In this document: in pieces, positions 1-11,025 of the stretch
Layout of the letters: each line of letters starts with the position of its first letter
Numbering within the stretch: position 1 is the first letter of the stretch
Source: Panorpa germanica
Lineage: Eukaryota; Arthropoda; Insecta; Mecoptera; Panorpidae
Direction of reading: 5' to 3'
DNA: 64,000 nt
NCBI GenBank assembly: GCA_963678705.1
Contig: OY783211.1
Span: 11,112,603 to 11,176,602 of the forward strand
Made by a program: the position numbers and the translations under genes
Notes under the pieces: generated by a model
What the model was told of the DNA's origin: nothing
What the model saw: the letters and a program-made list of their open reading frames with translations, nothing else
The model's database searches: none

Positions 1-1310
1 TAATATACTGTCCTTCATTCATTCGTCTTTCAATTGGAATCGATTGTATCTACACATCTATTTTCGTTTTAAAGAAAATGTAAAGAAAGAATATTTTATA
101 GTGGTATATAGTTAAAACTAATGAACTAGCAGTGTGATCCGACTACGTGATTCAAATATCACTTGGTTTAAATATAATAAAAATATCTCACACCGAATAT
201 TCTCATAATTCAATATGCTGTTGGCTATCTTAGCAATCTCGCAGCATCCAATAATGTCGGCTACCCTTTAAAACAGAACGGTTATAGATAATGTATACAT
301 CCTTTTTTTTGTGTTGTTATCAAGTAGGACCCATGTTAAGTATAAATATCTAAGTCACATATAAAATGTAAAACAAACACACTTGACCTAGATGGGAAGT
401 GTGGCTGTGGGGGGGTGGTTATAAGAGGAATCCTCCATTGTGGTCGCAATCCTATCCCGAAGGATATTTCTTGTTGTTCCAAATTCAAAATCAATTGTGT
501 TAGATATAAACTTGGGGTGTTAGGGTTACATCTTTTGGAGAGTTGATTGTTTAAACAAGGGTAAGAACTTTTATGTTTTATAAGGGATGTTAATTTTGTG
601 AATGACAGAAATACTGAATTTTGGTATTAACAGGGTATGTTTAACTTTACTTTATGAAAAATTTGTTCAAGAGTTATGACGAAGATGTACGTATAACTTG
701 CAACCTCTACTTTTTTTTGGTACACTTAACATGAGAGGAAGTTTCAACAGTATTGTTTAGCCATACCCCAACTCCCTGAGATATATGCAATTTCGTGCAG
801 AACGACCGCGGTCTTCGTTGTGTTTACGATTTCATGGAGAGCAGATCGTTGGGAGAGAAGGACGATACAGATATGTAATATGCAGTTTATTAGTTTTGCA
901 ACAGTAATGAATTGATCAAAATTAAAGTAGAAGTTTAATTTTAATTATAAAGTTAACTGCAAAGAAAATCATAAAATCGGCTATTACTTTAATTTATCAG
1001 GGCGACATATCCCCTTAAAATTATATTCTATTCTGGGAGCATGAAGCGTTCTGTGGAACTTCCTAAGCGAACTTGTAGATAATTAACTGTAATTACATGA
1101 ATATAATTAACTTCCGAGGATTATTAAAACGAGATAAAACCATAAACTGCAAGTTGTAAAGGAAGGGTGAAACAGCTCACATATTATAATTGCAAGCGTG
1201 CTGTGCTTAAGTGTACTAGCTTACAGTAAATTTTACAGATTTTAAAGAGTTTTTAATTTAATCAAGTAAATTCATTTAAAAATACGATACGAATTAAATT
1301 TGCTGAACGC
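1..1310. other. Non-coding AT-rich stretch
   Basis: I see no open frame of note, no RNA gene and no recognisable repeat here. The base composition is strongly AT-biased, with a short G run near 410 and T/A homopolymers. It is probably intergenic or intronic. Confidence 0.6.
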
Positions 1311-1500
1311 CAGCCTATTTTCTAAGCTATGTCCCATACCGACGACTTCATATGGTGTCGAGGCCTCATATATATAAACAACACTGTCAAACAATTAATT
1401 TTACCGGATAACAACCAAACCCAGAAAACATAACTCTATTCCGGAGATCAAACCTGAAGTCACAGCAGTCACTTTCAAGTATCAATGCTCTCGCCTTCTC
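1311..1500 (-). repeat. tRNA-like SINE, family A, near full length
   Basis: Read on the minus strand, this copy begins with a tRNA-like head (GAGCATTGATACTTG followed by a B-box-like GGTTTGATCTCC). It continues through TTCTGGGTTTGGTTGTTATC and ends near AGAAAATAGGCTGGCGTT. The same order of blocks recurs at 26001-26190 on the plus strand, including the far end AGAAAATAGGCTGACGTT, which fixes the unit at about 190 bp. Shorter copies lie at 9415-9485, 18421-18515, 36560-36662 and 54047-54140. The tRNA-like head implies RNA polymerase III transcription and LINE-dependent movement; that is inference from SINEs in general. Confidence 0.65.
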
Positions 1501-2814
1501 TTTCTTCTGTTATTTTATTATTTTATAGATACAAATTAAAAACCTTTAATCTTTAATTCTTATAATTGCTACTTATAATAAAAAAAGTATTCTTGAGAAG
1601 TTTTGTGCTTGTGTGAATTGGCAAAAAAGGAATATTTATTTTTCAAAAAACTAGAAAGTAGGTTACATAACGTTGTATATTCGATCTAATTGTTTCCGTA
1701 ACCGGTAATTTGTGTTATGTTAGATAAACCCTAAATCGATTTCCACAAATTCTAATTGTGTTTTGTGGAAAAATACGTTTAAGACGCCATTAAGAAAAAC
1801 GGATTCGGCCCATACTTAAAAATCTTTTGCAGACCAGAATACCTGTTTCATAAAAATTAATATAAATAATTCTGACAATCACATATAGAACACATTTTCA
1901 AACTTTCTAAACTTATTTTATAAATCAAATAAATAGAATAAAGAAACGGTCTATCCACTCTATATAAGTATTGTAATAAAACGAAATCAACTCTCGTCTA
2001 TTTCAGATTTTATAAGTAATGTATAATTGACGAAATAAAAATAAAGAAATCGAAACCAAATATATTAGAAAGAATTCTGCTGTCTGATCCACTCTGTCCA
2101 GAAATTGATCTGTTCGCGGGTAATTTATCAATGTCAGATTTCAATCTACAGATAAAATAACAAATATAGCTCGTAAGTATCGCAGTAAAATGTCATAGCT
2201 ATACTAAAGTTCATGTGTATATGTTGTATACGTGTAGGTATTATGTTGTATTTTTAAAAAAGAAATAAAACCAATAATTTGTTGTTTTTTGTCTTTAAAA
2301 GACATTAAATTCTCCATTTCGATCACTCGCTTGAACTGGGCGTATCTTATGAAAAAATAAGAATGATGGTCGAATAAATAAACAATTAAATTAACGATAA
2401 AAGAAGCTAAATTTAAAACTGTAAATAAAATAATAGCAAAAAACTATAGCTTATCTCAACTTTTTCTTTGAAATGTCGACATTTTACAAATAGAAGAATT
2501 AGGAGCTGGTCCGTCAATCTTTGAGTACTAACTTCATTCCTATGGCAAAGTAATATAAAGCTTTTAAAAGAGTCCAAGAATTCAAAACTGAATGAACGCT
2601 TCTTTCCTATTGAAATTTTGAAACATACTCGTATTAGTTAAAAAGTCCATTACACTTTGGTTTGAAAAAGCTTTTCTTCTATTGACTCACCAATTTTAAA
2701 ACAAAACCTCTTTTGAAACCTTTAGGAAAGTCAGCTGAAGTCAACAGCATGGATTAATTCAGGACTGATTCTATTTATCCTAGATAGGATGTAAACTGTG
2801 ACAAATTAATACTG
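1501..2814. other. Non-coding AT-rich stretch
   Basis: No supported gene or structured element was seen. It contains only short chance reading frames and homopolymer runs. Confidence 0.55.
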
Positions 2815-3240
2815 AGGTGCTCTTATCAAGAAGGAGAAATGGCGGAAAATATAGGAAGTAAAGGAGAGAATGGTGGAAGGTTCAAGAGGTACTAGATAAA
2901 GCAGAGATTTTAACAAAGAGGATCCTGGAGTACCAAGAGAAACAAGAAAATAAATATATCAAGATGATCACAAGGTTCAGCTTGAAGAATGAAGAGAGAA
3001 GAAGAGTACACAATGAGGAGAGAGCATGCATGATATGTAGGGAGAAGAAGGAAAGATAGAGAGGAGAAAGATCATGAAGAGAGTTGCGGAAAAGTAAAAA
3101 AGGATGGAAGAAGATGAAGGGATGAATTAGGAGGGAGACGGATAGGAGGATGATGCATAGGACGAAAAACATAGCAAGGCAAGAAATGAATAGAGAAGAA
3201 AGATATCAAAGGACAAAAGCAATAGAGAGAAATATATTAA
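2815..3240 (+). pseudogene. Non-LTR retrotransposon (LINE) ORF2 C-terminal relic
   Basis: A purine-rich plus-strand frame from about 2880 reads through a charged helix, then ITRFSLKNEERRRVHNEER and a CMIC zinc-knuckle-like pair at about 3027-3038, before a stop at 3057-3059. This order (basic RFxLxNE segment, then Cys-X2-Cys) is what arthropod LINE ORF2 proteins carry at their extreme C terminus. It matches the organisation of the minus-strand LINE end at 56731-57290. The later half of the zinc finger is lost to stop codons. The opposite-strand 96-codon frame over the same bases is a shadow. No reverse transcriptase core is left. Confidence 0.5.
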
Positions 3241-6200
3241 TTTGTTTCAGTTTGCTTTACAATTTTTTCGCAAACTGCTGAAAAGATTTCTAACCTTTTA
3301 GTATCGTATTTATTTTTCCAACTAATTAGAGAGATTCTTTATTGTCATCAGAAATTTCCAAGATGTAGTTCAATCAGTCGAAAGTTCTTAGAAGTGATAT
3401 ATCAAACGTAGTATAAAAGTGATTAAAACCATTTCTTTTTTTTTTTTTTTGCACCAAAAAAACTTTTTTCTTGATGTAAATTTTTCAAAATGAGTTAGCG
3501 AAGTTTTAAAGTATAATTCAACAAAAAGTTTCTGATGGTTATTTACCTTTTATAAGAAAGAAAAATGAATTCAATGCTATGGTTATTTCACAAAGTTATA
3601 CAACAGTCATTTACCATGAGAGGCTTTATTAACGAGCTGTAATTATTCTGAAAGGAAAGGAGATCAATCTAAGTCTTTGTGTAAGATGCATGTAAGAAAC
3701 AACAATGTTAGGTATTTGAATAATGGCTTTAACTAAGACGAAATAATAGTACTTTAGGTTGATTTTAATAGAAGCTATTTAAACTGATTCATAATTTTAA
3801 TTCGGTAGATAAGGAGACAAGAAGATGTTTCACGTCGACTTTGTAAGCAATTGTTTAAATCTGTTACATGGGGATTTTGATTACCGAAATAACTTAAATG
3901 AGAAAAGCAAGGAACTTGTTGTTAACGTAATGAACCTTTTATTTAACGGTAATAAATTGTTAAGCATCGTCGTTATTCTCAAATTCAATCAAATTGTACG
4001 TGACTTTTTCTTATTTTTGCTTATAATGCTACGTTACAATTTGTTAATAACTTATTGAAAGGGTTGTGATAATTTGAACACTTTATTTTTTAAAATTAGT
4101 CTCTTAAAATCAGATTTGTTTTTGTCCAATAAATTTACTGCTAGATCATTTGGGTGGTTGTTCAGTCGTTGCTGGATTCTGATTGAACAAATTTTTCTTA
4201 TGCTTTTCCAATATCTAAGTTTGGTCCTAGGTCTAGTTGATATGGTTATAACAGTTCAAAGCAAGATTATATATAGCTGCCGAGGCCAAGGAAATCGCTG
4301 GAAAAAATGTAACGCTATAGCAGAATGAAAAAAACAAATTAATATAAAATTTCAGCCTGTCAAAAGTGCAATGAGTATTTTTACAGCACTAATAAAACTT
4401 GACGGACATGACAGTAAAAAAGAATATCATTATGTACTATGAATCCCTAAAATTCTTTTATAATAATAGTCTTACACAAAAGAAAATTATAAGAACTAAG
4501 TTCGTCTTCCACAAATTTCCACTCATTGTTCTTTTCACATTTGTCATTGCTAAAACTTTTTCCTTATAGTACTCATAATATTGTAATATTCCATAAGAAG
4601 CTTTATGTGAGTATCCTTCTCTTCCTGTTGATGGTTAAATACCCAAGCCCACGAGAAGGTAGGAAAAGGGTGGTAGGGGGTTAAAGACCCTTCTTATGAC
4701 ACGGATTAGAAGAACAATTTATGGCCCACATTGCTCTGTGGTCTTTACAAGCGATAAAACCCAAACAAACGTGTATGAAATCCCGTTTCGTTTTTCTTTC
4801 ATTCTTTGCTGATGGTGGTATGGCTGTATCACGTCTTCCTTTGGGTACAGTGATTAAGTTTTTGTTCTTTAGGAAAAATAAGGCTTTAAAAAATAAACAA
4901 CCTACGTCTTAATATGAACTTCTCAAATAAAAAATATGATATTTTTCGTAATAAGGTGATTTCATAAATATTTCGTTGTCATAGGGCGCAAACACAATGC
5001 AAATGTTGAAATAAAATGAATAAGGCCTTTATTTTGTATCTCATTAGTGCCTCTTAACATTATTTGATATTTCGAAGGACTATTTTTGAAGTAGTCAACG
5101 CTTAAGGGCCCGTCATCCACTCTGTTTCAAAGCAAATTCAGTACTATTTTCATTTACGCTTATTTCGGTATTGAAAAATTAGAATTTAAAACATTTTTTT
5201 TGTTATATGTAAAGAAAGGATGAAATTTCTGTAGGAATAAAATTATAATTTACGAATTTTTGGAATTCGAATTGAAATGGATTTCTTTAGTTGGAACATA
5301 CATTAGTTTTAAATCTGTCCATAGTTTTATGTCGAGCCTGTTCATGTTTATTCTTAGTTTCAAAAATTGTTTAAGTTTGTTACCTCAATTTTATAAATTT
5401 AATTTTATATATTTTTTTTTTAATTAAATGAAATAATTATTATCATTTAAAATATAAAATAATATAATATAAAGTAAGTAATATAATATAAGATACAATA
5501 TAAATATCAAATATTAATCAAATGTTTATCTCTGCTAAGCATTGCTAATGCTTGGTAATGGGAAAACAGCCATTACCTCTGCCTCTACCACAGCATACAA
5601 GGTTAGAAAGCATACAAAATTGGATCTTAAGAAACCTTCAATAACCTTTGGGCGAAATTAAACTGCATTATTTTGTTTTATAGTTCATTAAAAAGTGTCC
5701 GATATTATCTGTCGCTAACAATTTATAAAAATGAAATTAATACGTTTTTGTTTTCTTTTTATTTCCAGACGTAATGGTAATGAGGTACATCAATTAGATA
5801 CAAATACTTAACTAGGACAGTTAATTAAGTTTTTAATGTTGTAAGTGTTCCACTGTGCGACGTAAATAATAATTACGGATGTAAATCTTTTTGATACCTT
5901 AATTCAAATATATGAAATCCGTTAGCGTACAACAGGCGCTTATTCCTAAGTACAGCACTGCTGATGAGGCAAGATAATTATAACAAGTTAGCAATGTACA
6001 CCACTCAGAAACTATTTAAGCGAGGCGAGTATTTACAATGTAATGTACGAGTTTTTTGTTCATGTATCTTCATAAATCAATATCCAACAGATATATTTAA
6101 TATCTATGTGAACCCCAAACCAATGAGGAGGTGCCCCTCCCGACCCCAGGCTCTAGTTCTGTAGACTACGTTGCAACGTTTTAAGTAAACCTCAAGTAAT

Positions 6201-6689
6201 CATAACTCAAAGTGTCAGAATGGTATTTGTTTAATGAACAGTGAGACTATTTACATTTATATATCAGAATATGTCAAATTACATTATAAATAGCCTTCAC
6301 CCATCACCCCTCACCCTTATTCTGCCTCCCTCTTGTCTATCTAGCTTTCAGCTTATAGCCTTCAAGGCTAAAGGGCCTTCAGACTTCAACTATGGTGAAA
6401 TACGACTACATAAAGGGTTAAATCATTTTACGTTTACACTAATACCGCGGGGTTCGAACCGGTCTATTTATTAAAAACAAAAACAGTTTTGCGTTGCGTT
6501 GCTTGCTAGCAAATAAATATTAATCGTCTAATGCGGTTTATTCTTAGACAGTGGAATGAATATTTATTGAGAAAAAAGATATATAGTAATAAATACAGAG
6601 AATAATGGGATTTTAATTCACCGATCAGTTATTATACTGACCTATAGGTGGCAGCAGTTTCTATAATAATAAAGGTGAGGTACAAGTGC
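3241..6689. other. Non-coding stretch with only chance ORFs
   Basis: Contains short low-complexity open frames (for example 3825-4058, 4074-4328, 4721-4912) with no recognisable domain and no coding-type composition. AT-rich patches with TATAA-type runs occur near 5400-5520. Nothing else is supported. Confidence 0.5.
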
Positions 6690-6890
6690 TCATAAGGAGA
6701 TTTTTTTACCACTGTCCCCATTGTAACGTCTTGTCACACATTTTAGATCCCGTCCCCATATTATGATGTCACACATTAAAAAAAATTTCTTATTCGTCTT
6801 GGAAGACGAATTTTAGATTAGATGTGACGTTATGAAACTCATGATTCTCTTGCCACGCTTTAATAACCTCCTCTTCCTAAGAGTGTGATG
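6690..6890 (+). repeat. Dispersed repeat family E with a perfect 9-bp palindrome
   Basis: The block carries GATGTCACACATT, an A-rich spacer, the palindrome ATTCGTCTT-GG-AAGACGAAT (6792-6811), then TTTTAGATTAGATGTGACGTTATG and CCTCCTCTTCC. The same sequence of blocks is found in reverse orientation at 14715-14850 (GATGTCATACATT, GGAAGTCGAATTTTAGAT, TAACGTCACGATG, CCCCTCCTT). A partial relative, ACCCCCCCTCTGGTGTGATGTCA, is at about 13944-13966. It is a dispersed mobile-element fragment of unknown class. Confidence 0.5.
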
Positions 6891-8460
6891 TAATTAATAG
6901 CTACTTACTCGTCGTATCGAAGTCGATTTACGAACCCGAATCTCTAACTCTGTGCATTAGTACTTTAAACACTTTTGCTACTCCGGTTGGTGACAATCCT
7001 TCGGTTATTATTGAATTCATCAGAAACAATTTAAACGAAGGAGATCTTTGTGAGTATCCCACACTGGTTTTATTCTTGCATAGTTTCTCGAAAAAATCCA
7101 CAATAGCCTGTCTGTGCATATTCTTACATAAGAATTTATACAAAGCTTTCCAATAAGATGTTTTATTTTAAAATATTAATAGAAAACATTTTTTTTTTAT
7201 AAAATGCTGATATTGCCATTTCAATACAAAGTATTAACTTTGTCGCTAAATGTGGAACTCCACATCTGCCATGTGACCGTCTCGCCGCGCTGGACGCTCT
7301 ATTTAGGAAATGTTCCATCACGTGTTCACATAATTGTGGCTTTATTTCACCAATATAAATTTTAATATAATCGTTGAGAGTTTCAGTTTGTTGTTATATC
7401 AAATTGTCCCATTCGGATAAAACCGAAAGCTTTCTACATATTACAGATCATAGGTGGCCGTTGCAAAAAAATTAAAAGTACTTATTCCATATATTTATGG
7501 CGTTATTTCTTCAATAAAATGTTGTACCAGCTTTGCACTTTTTTTTTAATTTAATAAAGTAATTTTTTTATTTTCTTTTTCAAAATGACTGTTATCCTAT
7601 GAATTATAACGTGTTTTATTAATATAAAAAACGTCCTGTCCACTAAAGATGAAAAAGCCGCCACTAGGTTAAGCGCCCATCCGTAATTTTTTTTATTTTT
7701 CCTGTGAAAACGAACGCACTCTAGTCACTGTCTTTCATTTATATAAATATTTCTACGATTCGACATTAAATCTGTTTAATTATTTGAGTAATTTACATCT
7801 TGCGTAAATTATAAACAAATATAGTAACAAAGGCAAAGTAAATTGAATAATATCTCGTTGTTAATTACCGTAATGAATTTAAACAGCTGGAGGGGAATTG
7901 AAATTATAGAATAATATTATTTTACATTGTAAAGCACGTAAACAAAAAGCATTTATATGAGATGCCATGATCTAGATACATCTATACAGAAAGGGAGGAA
8001 AACAACATTGTGATAAATAGATTTCTATGTTAAAAAATATATTTCGTAACTCTTGCAGCTTTGAATAATTTTTTCATAAAATTTTAATTTAATTGATTGA
8101 AAACTGATCCATCAAAGTTTTTGAAAAGTGAAAGATATAGTATTTTTATTTCTATTTGCCTTTTGTAAATCTTTTGGCATCTTCAAGTTTAACATTTACT
8201 TTTCGGAAAGTTGTTATTTTGGAAAAAGTGAATAGTTCATATTTTTATGTAGAATTTTGAAATTGAAGAAAATAGATCTTCGTGATTAAAATGGCGAAGG
8301 TAATTTCTTACAATTTTATTGAAATAATTAAATCAAAATAATTTGGCGGTCACATTATTTAGGTTATGTTTTAATGCCATAGTCGTCAACGCATGTGTGT
8401 ACGGTACATCGAACATGGCCGAAGCATATATGTGGGCGTTTTGATCTATTCTATTTTGCC
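6891..8460. other. Non-coding stretch
   Basis: No gene supported. A short more GC-balanced patch at about 7255-7330 is not explained by any recognised repeat or coding frame. Confidence 0.5.
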
Positions 8461-8479
8461 AACAGTAAACCGAAATATT

Positions 8480-8560
8480 AAGTAAGAAGGGCGAAAAAAG
8501 GACCGTGGTCCTAAGAAGCCCGTGAAGTATTAATAAAAAAAAAATGTAAAAATGTAAATG
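8480..8560 (+). repeat. Dispersed repeat family F, hairpin tail
   Basis: Carries AGGGCGAAAAAAGGACCG followed by TGGTCCTAAGAAGCCCG and then an A-rich tail with short ATGTAA repeats. The palindrome GGACC-GT-GGTCC can fold as a hairpin. The same block occurs in reverse orientation at 27700-27755 and 30376-30425. The tail suggests the 3' end of a retroposon (LINE or SINE), but the class is not established. Confidence 0.5.
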
Positions 8561-9414
8561 TAAATATTGGAAATGTTTGCAGTTGTGTACCTATTAATAA
8601 TTTTTGACAAATAAGCACGAACTTTGTGTTCACGTTCCGTACATAAAAATCAAATGCCTAAGAAATAAGAACAATCTTATGCAGTTATAACAACAAACCT
8701 TCTTTAACAAAAAAAGAAGAATAATTTACATATTTTTAAAAATATTTATTTATAAAATTTTATGAAAACGAGAGTAGGATGTTAAACGAGAACGTCAAAA
8801 TACCGCTGCCGGGAATTATGTTTTTCTAAGTACATTTAAGACAACTTAACGTTTTACATCAAAGAAAATATTAAGTAGTCTCAATGACCTGAATTCTTTT
8901 ATTAAAAATGAAAATGTTTTATTTAAATTAATAATTCAAAAAAAAATTATTTAAAATATCTTTATTTATTTTTACATTAAAATAAGAGCAAAACATTTGA
9001 AAAACAAATGAAAGTGGATGTCTATTTCTATAAACATAGTACACTAGAGAGGGAGGGTAATTTTCAGTGTGGTTTGCTCTCTTAAAAAATCATACATCAA
9101 AACGTTTTTTAAATTTGCTTTTTTTTATGTGTAAAGTACCAGACGGGTGTTTTATTCTTAAATTAAAAACCATGAATCTTTGCCGAAACAAGGCCACTGA
9201 GACATCTATCATTACCATATTAGTCTGCTATTAATAAAATTGAAAAGGTGGGATGCTTTTATGGTAATATCTCACATACACCTAGACGAAGAAGACAAAT
9301 GATGTCTTCTGAGAACTGGATTCTCGAACGTCCAAAAATCTAGAACACAAAACTGTAATTTGATTTTATTAATAAAAAACCAAAATGATGACATAGTGTG
9401 AAAGCATTAATACT
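8561..9414. other. Non-coding AT-rich stretch
   Basis: Nothing supported beyond short homopolymers and chance frames. Confidence 0.5.
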
Positions 9415-9485
9415 TAACGTCTTAACTGTTTAGGTTTGGGTTCGATGCCTGGACTAGAGTTTATTTTCTGAATTTGGTTATTACC
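9415..9485 (+). repeat. SINE family A, partial copy
   Basis: Contains a B-box-like GGGTTCGATGCC followed by a diverged version of the shared tail (CTAGAGTTTATTTTCTGAATTTGGTTATTA). Only the middle of the family is recognisable; the tRNA-like 5' end is too diverged to delimit. Confidence 0.4.
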
Positions 9486-10849
9486 AAATGATAAAGATAT
9501 ATTTAAATTACCAAGCCCAAGTACGGAAAATAAAAGGAAAAAGAATGAGAGCACGACAAGTGAAACTACAATTACAGAAACGAAGAAATGAATATTAAAA
9601 AAAAAAAAACAAAAATGATTAGGTTGTTAAGTGAAGAAATTAATACGGTGAAATACCAGAGATTGTGCTGCTGCAAAGCTAAATTAACATGTCTTCTTAA
9701 TATTCTTCTTATTTAAAATAAAGCTTATGATTCTATTAATCCGAAAAAAGGTAATTTATTGTCAGGTAATATATTACTTAAGTAAAAACTAGTCATATTT
9801 AATCTAAAAGAGTCTTAGTAAGAAGTTTTATATATATGGTAATGAGAAAAAGGTAGACAAAGTTCAAAAACATGTAAAATGAAAATTAAACGTTTAAGAA
9901 CTTCAAATTCAGTCGTAAACATGGAGAAAACATCTAAAATAAATCATAGTTAGTAAATAAATCGAGTCGTTAACACCTAAATAAAACACTTAAATTAAAA
10001 CATGGAACAAAAAATTTAAAAACGGAATAATTATGCAATTTCTATGCCCTTCTAAAAATAACTAACACCATATGTCTTTTTTCTTTATTTACCATATATT
10101 TGATGATGCATAACAATTTATTTAATATTTCAAAGCAACAAAACCAAAATAAAAACCGATTCTAATTATTCCAATTCACGTTTTCTAATTTTTTTTCTTT
10201 ATTTTACAAGTAACTTTGTTTTTTATAACACAACAAAGTGAATTACAATCTGTTGAAAACAAAAGAAAATGATTTGCTTTGTTCAGAACACAATTGTTCT
10301 TTTTTTTAATTAAATCAAACAAAACACAAGTTTGATGTACCGTGCCATCCATACTCGTTCGTTCCATACTGTACTGGGAATGGGCCGGGGCCTGAGCCTG
10401 GGTCGTCTGTCTGTCGGTTTGTTCACCTTGATCAATATATTCTATAAATGGTGTTGCGATGATAAACGAAATATGACTAGCCACTAACTTATTAGGGAGG
10501 TTCTAGCATTGAAGCACGTTATAACACGCGCACCTATAGCGTCAGGCCCGGATTAACCAATAGACAAGTAAGACAAATGTCCGGAATTTTGAAAGGGCCC
10601 AGATTCAATCGGAGTAATTGTAACTAGATACAATTGATTTTGGCAGAATGCAATTGTGACTGTATACAAAATATTCTGACACTACTTTAAGAGAACAAAT
10701 ATTTTATATTCTAATATTAAATTATTTTTGGTATTATACACTTAGAAACTATGATTATTGGTTTAGCTTGGATTGTTTAGTTTTATGACGTTTTTATCAC
10801 TATTACTTCAAATATAGATAGCATCAACTATACCTTAGGTTATATTCCG
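9486..10849. other. Non-coding stretch
   Basis: The minus-strand frame at 10185-10484 (99 codons) has no domain and is composed largely of T-rich and A-rich tracts. A GC-richer patch at 10340-10430 and 10530-10560 is unexplained. No gene is called. Confidence 0.45.
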
Positions 10850-11025
10850 ATAGGTGGAGCGGTTTCGCCATTTGTAGTCGATAAAATAGACATTTCATGT
10901 GAACGACTATGAGATACTGATCTGTAAATCAACTCCTTCATGAGAAAAGAAAATCATACGCATCTTCAATACGATGACAAAGTGACTCCAAAATGTTTAC
11001 TGGGAAGCACAAGCATGTTGTCTTG
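10850..11025 (+). repeat. Dispersed repeat family C
   Basis: Shares with 55385-55530 the ordered blocks TTCATGAGAAAA, CATACGCA(T/A)CTTCAAT, AAAGTGACT(C/G)(C/A)AAAAT and TTTACTGGGAA, in the same orientation, plus a GATTTTTCG/GTAGT-type upstream part. It is a dispersed element of unknown class; no coding frame is visible. Confidence 0.45.

Noticed and set aside
5755..5785. Good splice acceptor TTTTTATTTCCAG
   Set aside because: Nearest donor would give an implausibly short exon of about 16 bases; no open frame support.
6445..6470. GGGGTTCGAACCGG, a tRNA B-box-like string
   Set aside because: No A-box upstream and no shared SINE tail.
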